This document shows positions 5,425 through 9,324 of a stretch of 9,324 nt of DNA, one piece after another; position 1 is the first letter of the stretch; each line of letters begins with the position of its first letter. The position numbers and the translations under genes are program-made. The stretch spans positions 1 through 9,324 of the forward strand of contig CAYMPC010000042.1 of the NCBI GenBank assembly GCA_964392465.1. The letters run 5' to 3'. The DNA is from JAAXVZ01 sp964392465 (GTDB taxonomy: Archaea; Nanobdellota; Nanobdellia; Woesearchaeales; GW2011-AR15). The notes below the pieces were generated by a model. The model made no database searches and was not told the origin of the DNA. It worked only from the letters and a program-made list of their open reading frames with translations.

Positions 5425-5646
5425 ATGGCAGAAGTTATGGATAAACTAGAAGCAGATATTCCTATCTTTTTCAAAGCTAGAAAAAAGTTCTATAGTTGCC
5501 CAAATATGGTTACTTTTTATTATATAGGATATTGTAAATTATTTAATTATACCTTTGATACTAGTTGGGATATGCTTCATCATTGTTCTAGCTGTAAAGC
5601 AAATAAAGCAGATCCTGTTATTAAAAGGAAAGTAAGAAGTCCTTAA
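5425..5646 (+). CDS. 73-aa protein with four cysteines, possible zinc-binding, function unknown
   Basis: A short protein starting MAEVMDKLEADIPIFFKARK, with a helical charged N-terminus and an aromatic-rich core. Four cysteines (25, 37, 54, 57) and two His (52, 53) are spaced C-x11-C-x16-C-x2-C, with the last pair in HHCSSCK. This could coordinate one zinc ion, but it matches no family I can name. Its own TATA box predicts a leaderless transcript. The last 26 bases overlap the end of thymidylate kinase on the opposite strand. An in-frame TTG at 5377 would add 16 hydrophobic and basic residues but lacks a binding site. Whether it is expressed is moderately supported. Confidence 0.6.
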   Translation: MAEVMDKLEADIPIFFKARKKFYSCPNMVTFYYIGYCKLFNYTFDTSWDMLHHCSSCKANKADPVIKRKVRSP

Positions 5647-6259
5647 CTTGTTTTGATATTCTTGAAAAAACCTCTTCAATATTACCCTTTCCCTCTATAT
5701 TTATCCACTTTCCAAATAGCTCTTTTCTACTGGAAAGCTCTTTATATCCCTGCTCTATTTTTTTGAAAAAGGCAATATCTTCTCTTTCAAATTTATCACC
5801 TTTTTTATCAAATGTTCTCTTTAATCCTATCTCTGGCTCAAGATCAATATATAAAACTAAATCAGGAAGAATACTATCAATTGCTGGCTTGTTTATCTCA
5901 ATCACTTTGTCTATGCCTAAGGGTCTGGCGAAGCCTTGATATGCTATACTACTAAAAAAACTTCTATCTGAGATTACAATTGCTCCTCTTTCTAAAGCAG
6001 GCTTTACTATTGTCCTTAAGGATTGGGATCTTGCAGATGCATAAAGATATGCCTCGCATTCAGGCATCATTTTTTCATTAAAGTCTGTTCCTTGGACTAT
6101 TTTCCGTATTGCTTCTGCTATCTCATCTCCTCCTGGTTCTCTTGTTAGTATTATCTCTCTGTTAGGAAACTCCTTTTTAAGATATTCATGAAGCTTTTTT
6201 GATTGTGTTGATTTTCCTGTCCCAACAATACCTTCCAAAACAATATAGATTCCCTTCAT
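5621..6259 (-). CDS. tmk: Thymidylate kinase (dTMP kinase)
   Basis: A 212-aa cytoplasmic enzyme transferring phosphate from ATP to dTMP to make dTDP. The P-loop GIVGTGKST is at 10-18, the TREPGG motif at 39-44 for dTMP binding, LYASARSQS at 72-80, and DRSFFSSIAYQG at 98-109 containing the family Asp-Arg pair. The lid region with basic residues (RTFDKKGDKFERED) is at about 148-161, followed by FFKKIEQGY. Length is typical. Second residue Lys and ATG at 6259 fit a TATA box 30 nt upstream, giving a leader of about four bases. That TATA box is palindromic and apparently shared with tRNA-Harbouring DNA on the other side (tRNA-His). The gene's end overlaps the convergent 73-aa gene by 26 nt. Confidence 0.96.
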   Translation of the reverse strand: MKGIYIVLEGIVGTGKSTQSKKLHEYLKKEFPNREIILTREPGGDEIAEAIRKIVQGTDFNEKMMPECEAYLYASARSQSLRTIVKPALERGAIVISDRSFFSSIAYQGFARPLGIDKVIEINKPAIDSILPDLVLYIDLEPEIGLKRTFDKKGDKFEREDIAFFKKIEQGYKELSSRKELFGKWINIEGKGNIEEVFSRISKQVKDFLLSF

Positions 6260-6285
6260 TCTCTCAACTATATAATTTGATAACC

Positions 6286-6293
6286 TTTATAAA
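6286..6293. promoter_or_regulatory. Palindromic TATA box shared by tmk and tRNA-His
   Basis: TTTATAAA is its own reverse complement and the only good TATA box in the 61-nt gap. It is about 31 nt from both the tmk ATG and the tRNA-His 5' end, giving predicted starts near 6263 (minus) and 6316 (plus). On the minus strand GAAAAT, adjoining and partly overlapping the box, fits the BRE consensus well; on the plus side ATAACC fits less well. Confidence 0.6.
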
Positions 6294-6357
6294 TTTTCAG
6301 GCTTTTCTTGAACTCTAAATGGCGACCGTTGTGTAGTGGTAGCATGGGGGACTGTGG

Positions 6358-6380
6358 CTGTCTATTTCAGACATGCGGAT
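6358..6380 (+). other. 23-nt canonical-position (37/38) intron of tRNA-His
   Basis: BHB with outer helix GGGGA/UCCCC, central helix CUGU/GCGG (two G-U pairs), 5' bulge GGC, inner hairpin UGUCU/AGACA with loop AUUUC, one extra U on the 3' side, and 3' bulge AUA. Cutting after the second base of each bulge joins G37 to A38. Confidence 0.88.
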
Positions 6381-6395
6381 ATCCCCAGGCGTGAG

Positions 6396-6413
6396 AGGCA
6401 TCCTGCCCACGAA
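6396..6413 (+). other. 18-nt non-canonical intron in the T arm of tRNA-His
   Basis: Central helix CGUG/CACG, 5' bulge AGA, inner hairpin GGCA-UCC-UGCC, and 3' bulge AAU. Cutting between bases two and three of each bulge removes 18 nt and joins GUGAG to UUCGAUU, making a complete five-pair T stem with CUCGC. The outer helix is missing, so the BHB is relaxed. Confidence 0.87.
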
Positions 6414-6499
6414 TTCGATTCTCGCCGGTCGCCCTTTATTTATTTACTTAATCTGTAGTTTTTAAGTAAAATGTCCATTGAGGTTAATTTTTAATATAA

Positions 6500-6508
6500 C
6501 TTTATAAT
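6500..6508 (+). promoter_or_regulatory. TATA box of the 334-aa membrane-protein gene
   Basis: CTTTATAAT, centred about 26 nt before 6530. The mRNA would start just before a perfect GGAGGTGA at 6533-6540. Confidence 0.5.
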
Positions 6509-6560
6509 TTATTCCAAATATTATAGAAAAAAGGAGGTGAATGTAAGCGTAGGTGTAACT

Positions 6561-7565
6561 ATGAAAGAAAGATTAATTAAAAAAGTAAGAGATCATTTTT
6601 TGATATTTGCGTTTGTTTTATTGGTTGCCTTACCTCTTATTCATGTTTTGTTTATAGAGGGAGATTTGTTTTCAAGGATAAGAACTGCCTTTATTCTTAA
6701 TAAGTTGAATAAGCTTGTTATTCTGCCTTTTTTGATACTCTTGATAGTAATATTTAAGAAAGCATCTCAGAAATCATTGAGAAGCATAAAAATTAATTAT
6801 TTTTTGCTGGTTTTTGCTTCTCTTATATTTATTTTGAGTTTTTTGACTCAAGGAAATATTGAAAAAATATTGAATGAAGATGTTTTTTTAGACATAAAAA
6901 ATAATAAATCAATTATTGATTTTGACAGTCCAAGATTTTTCAATTTATATGTATTAAATGATATTGGCAATTCTAAATTTATAGAATTGAATAAAGAAAA
7001 TTCCATAAGAAAAATAATTAATCTTGACATTATTCCAGAATCACCAAAACTTTCCTTTGCTTTAACTTATTTGAACGAAGATGCTGATTTTTATAACACA
7101 AATTTATTTGTTTCTGTTAATAATAATGAGGTTTACTTAACTAGAAGATTAGATGCGTTAAAAGCTTTAAATAAAGGCTTTTTGTCAATTACCCTTCCAA
7201 AAGAATACTTGACAGAAGGTGAAAATGTGATTGATTTTTATTTTTCAGGAGAAGGAAGAAATAGCCTTTATCTTTTCTCTGAGAATGTTTATTTTAATGA
7301 AAACATATATACTTCAAAAGATAATGGCCTTTCTTGGGAAAGACTAAAGTTTAACCCTCTTATTTTTATTGAGGAAGAAAACAAAAGAGAGTATAAGAGT
7401 TTATTTAAATTAGGCTCGTTATTTAGGTATTTTGGTATAATTTTATTGTTTATTGCTTGTTTTGGCCTAGAATTCTCAAAATATGTATTTAAAAAATTCA
7501 AGAAAGAACTTTTGTTTTCTTTCCTTTTTACTCTTTTTTTGGCTTTTCTGGTTTATCTTGCATAA
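6561..7565 (+). CDS. Membrane protein with a large extracytoplasmic beta-rich region, function unknown
   Basis: A 334-aa protein. Three membrane segments lie at about 12-32, 51-67 and 78-97, a long hydrophilic region at about 98-285, and two membrane segments at about 288-306 and 316-334. The middle region alternates strands and turns (LFVSVNNNEVYLTRRLDA, LSITLPKEYLTEGENVIDFYF) in the style of a jelly-roll or sugar-binding sandwich. It contains one Asp-box-like motif S-K-D-N-G-L-S-W (252-259). The ATG at 6561 has GGTG five bases upstream. A perfect GGAGGTGA lies 20 nt upstream and is followed at once by ATGTAA, while an in-frame GTG at 6537 sits inside that element and is less likely. A T-rich terminator follows. 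I do not recognise the family; the surface role is inferred. Confidence 0.8.
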   Translation: MKERLIKKVRDHFLIFAFVLLVALPLIHVLFIEGDLFSRIRTAFILNKLNKLVILPFLILLIVIFKKASQKSLRSIKINYFLLVFASLIFILSFLTQGNIEKILNEDVFLDIKNNKSIIDFDSPRFFNLYVLNDIGNSKFIELNKENSIRKIINLDIIPESPKLSFALTYLNEDADFYNTNLFVSVNNNEVYLTRRLDALKALNKGFLSITLPKEYLTEGENVIDFYFSGEGRNSLYLFSENVYFNENIYTSKDNGLSWERLKFNPLIFIEEENKREYKSLFKLGSLFRYFGIILLFIACFGLEFSKYVFKKFKKELLFSFLFTLFLAFLVYLA

Positions 7566-7570
7566 AACAA

Positions 7571-7597
7571 TATTTTTTTCTCCTCTTTTTTTCTCCC
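7571..7597 (+). terminator. T-rich terminator after the 334-aa membrane-protein gene
   Basis: Runs of eight, five and three T in a pyrimidine tract begin nine bases after the stop codon and lie before the next TATA box, as expected for U-tract archaeal termination. Confidence 0.6.
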
Positions 7598-7612
7598 AGC
7601 AGAAACAAAAGA

Positions 7613-7620
7613 TTTAAATA
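7613..7620 (+). promoter_or_regulatory. TATA box of the tandem membrane-protein cassette
   Basis: TTTAAATA after a purine-rich AAACAAAAGA (BRE-like), centred about 31 nt before the ATG at 7648. This predicts a leader of about five bases or less. Confidence 0.65.
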
Positions 7621-7647
7621 GCTATAACTATCTAAATCTATACTAAT

Positions 7648-8232
7648 ATGGCAGATTATACTTCTCCTTTCGAAACAGGAATACAATTTTTAGATAGATT
7701 AGGTGTCTATGAAATCTTGCTTCCTTTCTTATTGATTTTTACTTTGGTTTATGCTATTCTCGAAAAATCAAAGGTTTTTGGCACTGAAAAAATAGGGGAT
7801 GAAGAACTTCCAAAAAAAAATCTTAACGCAATGTTTGCTTTTGTGACTTCTTTTTTAGTTGTAGCAAGTTCACGGCTTGTTGCTGCAGTAAATGAAGCAG
7901 TTGCAAATATGACAATATTATTATTGCTAGGGGTTTGCTTTCTCTTGCTGGTGGGTGTATTTCACACAGGAAAAGATGAAATGCAACTTCCAAAAGGATA
8001 TAAAAACATTTTTATGGTATTGATGTTTATTGGCATACTAATTATATTTTTACATGCTTTAAAAACAAACGATGGTACTCCTTGGCTTTATTTTGGCTGG
8101 AGATTTTTAGTTAAAAACATAGATACTGGCGCAATGGGTGCCTTGATTTTGACAATACTTATTGTGGTTATGATGGGATATATCACTGGAAAACCAAAAG
8201 AAGAAAAATCATCAGATAAAAAGGAGGAATAA
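7648..8232 (+). CDS. Tandem paralogous membrane protein 1, function unknown
   Basis: A 194-aa protein with about five membrane segments, near 20-38, 59-80, 87-106, 120-138 and 160-181, and a Lys/Glu-rich C-terminal tail. The first segment contains ILLPFLLIFTLVYAILEKSK, followed by a charged loop and an Asn-Ala-Met at the start of the second segment. The same pattern recurs in the next two genes, so they are paralogues. It has its own TATA box and an almost leaderless start. Its last codons (aaa aag gag gaa) form the AAGGAGG binding site of the following gene, two bases away. No enzymatic motif is visible. The arrangement suggests subunits of one membrane complex, which is inference. Confidence 0.85.
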   Translation: MADYTSPFETGIQFLDRLGVYEILLPFLLIFTLVYAILEKSKVFGTEKIGDEELPKKNLNAMFAFVTSFLVVASSRLVAAVNEAVANMTILLLLGVCFLLLVGVFHTGKDEMQLPKGYKNIFMVLMFIGILIIFLHALKTNDGTPWLYFGWRFLVKNIDTGAMGALILTILIVVMMGYITGKPKEEKSSDKKEE

Positions 8233-8234
8233 AA

Positions 8235-8804
8235 ATGGCTGTATTCACAGATTGGATAATTCAACTAGAAAACCTTGGTCTATTAGATGTGCTTTTACCT
8301 TTTTTATTAATATTCACTGTCAGTTTTGCAGTTCTTCAGAAATCTAAAATATTAGGTGAGGATTCAAAAAGATTCAACACTCTTATTTCTTTTGTTCTGG
8401 CAATGGCTGCTATTATTCCTCATGTTATAGGAAGAGGACCTGATGTTGTTGTTATTATAAATGCAGCTCTTCCAAATGTTTCTCTCTTGATGATTGCCTG
8501 TCTTATGGCTCTGTTGTTAATAGGTGTCTTTGGAAATGATGTAAATATTGCTGGCACTCCTCTGGTAGGGATTGTTGTTTTATTTTCAGCTATTGCTGTA
8601 GCATACACTTTTATTTCTGCAGCAGGCGCTCTTCCTATGATTTCATTTTTACAAGATGCAGAAACAAGATCAATGCTTATTGCTGTTCTTGTATTTGGAT
8701 TGATGGTATGGTTTATAACTAAAGAAGAAGAACCCATGGATAAAAGAAAAAGTACAAGAGACACACTTAATGATTGGTTTGGAGGAATATATAAAAAGAA
8801 ATAA
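8235..8804 (+). CDS. Tandem paralogous membrane protein 2, function unknown
   Basis: A 189-aa protein with about five membrane segments near 16-34, 46-65, 80-99, 106-128 and 145-162, and a basic, possibly amphipathic C-terminal tail (about 163-189). Residues 20-28, LLPFLLIFT, are identical to 24-32 of the upstream paralogue. FAVLQKSKILG and the Asn-Thr-Leu at 48-50 match the same places in the neighbours. It starts two bases after the previous stop with a strong AAGGAGG upstream, and the next paralogue starts two bases after its own stop. The segment between the second and third membrane spans (IGRGPDVVVIINAALPN) has no recognisable motif. Confidence 0.85.
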   Translation: MAVFTDWIIQLENLGLLDVLLPFLLIFTVSFAVLQKSKILGEDSKRFNTLISFVLAMAAIIPHVIGRGPDVVVIINAALPNVSLLMIACLMALLLIGVFGNDVNIAGTPLVGIVVLFSAIAVAYTFISAAGALPMISFLQDAETRSMLIAVLVFGLMVWFITKEEEPMDKRKSTRDTLNDWFGGIYKKK

Positions 8805-8806
8805 AA

Positions 8807-9324
8807 ATGGCATCTCTGCTTGATATTTCACTTTTAGGTTATTTTTCAAACATTTTTGTAATTTTATTTATCTTTGCAGCTACTTATGCTGTCTTAATGT
8901 TCAAAAGGCCTTTAGGAGACAACAAAGGAGTTAATGCCCTTATAGCTGCAACAGTTGCTTTAATCTTCATTTTTTCACAAGATGCTATTGATGTTATAAA
9001 AAATACAGTTCCTTGGTATATTGTAATGATGATCGGACTAATCTTTGTAGTAATAATTACTCAGGCTTTTGGTTCAAGTATCCCTCCTACTGTAATGACC
9101 AACATGGGCACTTATGTTTTGGTAATTGGTGTTATTATCCTGTTGATTAATATATCTCAAAGAATTGGCCAGGGTGCTGGACCTTATCTTTCTAATGAAT
9201 CTTTTGATCCAGATGTTGTTGTAGCAAATGGAGAAGGAGATGTCGGCTCAGGAAGTTTCTCTCAGAATTTTGGTGCAACTTTATTTCATCCGAAAGTTTT
9301 AGCTATGATACTTGTTCTTATTGT
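8807..9324 (+). CDS. Tandem paralogous membrane protein 3, function unknown (3' end outside window)
   Basis: An open frame from ATG at 8807 to the window end, 172 codons so far without a stop. It begins MASLLDISLLGYFSNIFVIL, with membrane segments at about 12-32, 43-58, 68-86 and 97-115. A polar Gly/Ser-rich stretch (about 116-160, with GEGDVGSGSFSQNFG) follows, then another hydrophobic segment from about 161. YAVLMFKRPLG and VNALIAATV (42-50) align with the first loop of the two upstream paralogues. It differs from them in the long polar insert, probably outside the membrane. It starts two bases after the preceding stop without a near Shine-Dalgarno sequence (a GGAGG lies about 21 nt upstream), so coupled translation is likely. 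Confidence 0.85.
   Translation, partial: MASLLDISLLGYFSNIFVILFIFAATYAVLMFKRPLGDNKGVNALIAATVALIFIFSQDAIDVIKNTVPWYIVMMIGLIFVVIITQAFGSSIPPTVMTNMGTYVLVIGVIILLINISQRIGQGAGPYLSNESFDPDVVVANGEGDVGSGSFSQNFGATLFHPKVLAMILVLI

Larger units (their letters stand above)
6321..6433 (+). tRNA. tRNA-His(GUG) with two introns
   Basis: The gene encodes the extra G(-1) at 6321 opposite C73 at 6433, a histidine identity feature, plus the acceptor GCGACCG/CGGUCGC. The D arm is GUGU/GCAU. The anticodon stem GGGGA/UCCCC encloses CUGUGGA with anticodon GUG at 6354-6356, and the T arm GUGAG/CUCGC has loop UUCGAUU. Two insertions, 23 nt after base 37 and 18 nt after base 53, must be removed; the spliced tRNA is 72 nt without CCA. 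The T stem cannot form unless the second insertion is spliced out. Confidence 0.95.

Noticed and set aside
6391..6425. Possibility that the tRNA-His T-arm insert marks a split or permuted tRNA
   Set aside because: Both exons are present in normal order and a local BHB accounts for the insertion.
6848..7030. Minus-strand frame inside the 334-aa membrane-protein gene
   Set aside because: Antisense to a longer frame with proper signals; AT-rich composition makes such frames common.
7289..7501. Second minus-strand frame inside the 334-aa membrane-protein gene
   Set aside because: Same reasons: antisense, no start signals, no recognisable domain.
8420..8764. Minus-strand frame opposite tandem membrane protein 2
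   Set aside because: It mirrors a gene with clear ribosome binding site and paralogues on both sides; no signals of its own.

Overview
The window is archaeal and AT-rich (roughly 30% G+C by eye). The evidence is the archaeal gene order uS13-uS4-uS11-RNA polymerase subunit D-tRNA-Leu, tRNA genes with bulge-helix-bulge (BHB) introns and no encoded CCA, TATA boxes about 26 nt upstream of predicted transcript starts (several leaderless), and a translin-family protein. Short proteins, many small membrane proteins of unknown function and several short non-canonical tRNA introns suggest a DPANN lineage (Nanoarchaeota/Woesearchaeota/Pacearchaeota-like). The exact taxon is not provable from this window.

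Left part, minus strand (1-2812): tRNA-Val(CAC), then the ribosomal/transcription operon rps13, rps4, rps11, rpoD and a tRNA-Leu(GAG) cut by the window edge. The operon has a clear TATA box, and its predicted transcript starts at a symmetric hairpin. rpoD most likely starts at a TTG directly after the rps11 stop, with its ribosome binding site inside the last codons of rps11.

Middle (2851-6259): a small multi-pass membrane protein (minus) is divergent from a translin-family protein and a PepSY-like protein (plus). Next come dUTPase, a 35-aa microprotein ending in a PCNA-binding-like motif, and a 73-aa Cys-containing protein (all plus). The last of these overlaps tail-to-tail with thymidylate kinase (minus). 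dUTPase makes dUMP and thymidylate kinase phosphorylates dTMP, so the two genes frame dTTP supply.

Right part, plus strand (6286-9324): one palindromic TATA box appears to serve both thymidylate kinase and tRNA-His. tRNA-His has two introns, in the anticodon and T arms. It is followed by a 334-aa membrane protein with a large probably extracytoplasmic beta-rich region, then three tandem paralogous multi-pass membrane proteins two bases apart, the last cut by the window edge.

The most striking points are four introns of 18-25 nt in three tRNA genes (three at non-canonical positions), the PIP-box-like microprotein beside dUTPase, the structured leader of the ribosomal operon, and the paralogous membrane cassette. 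No stretch of more than 300 bases lacks a gene, and I saw no CRISPR array, insertion sequence or rRNA.
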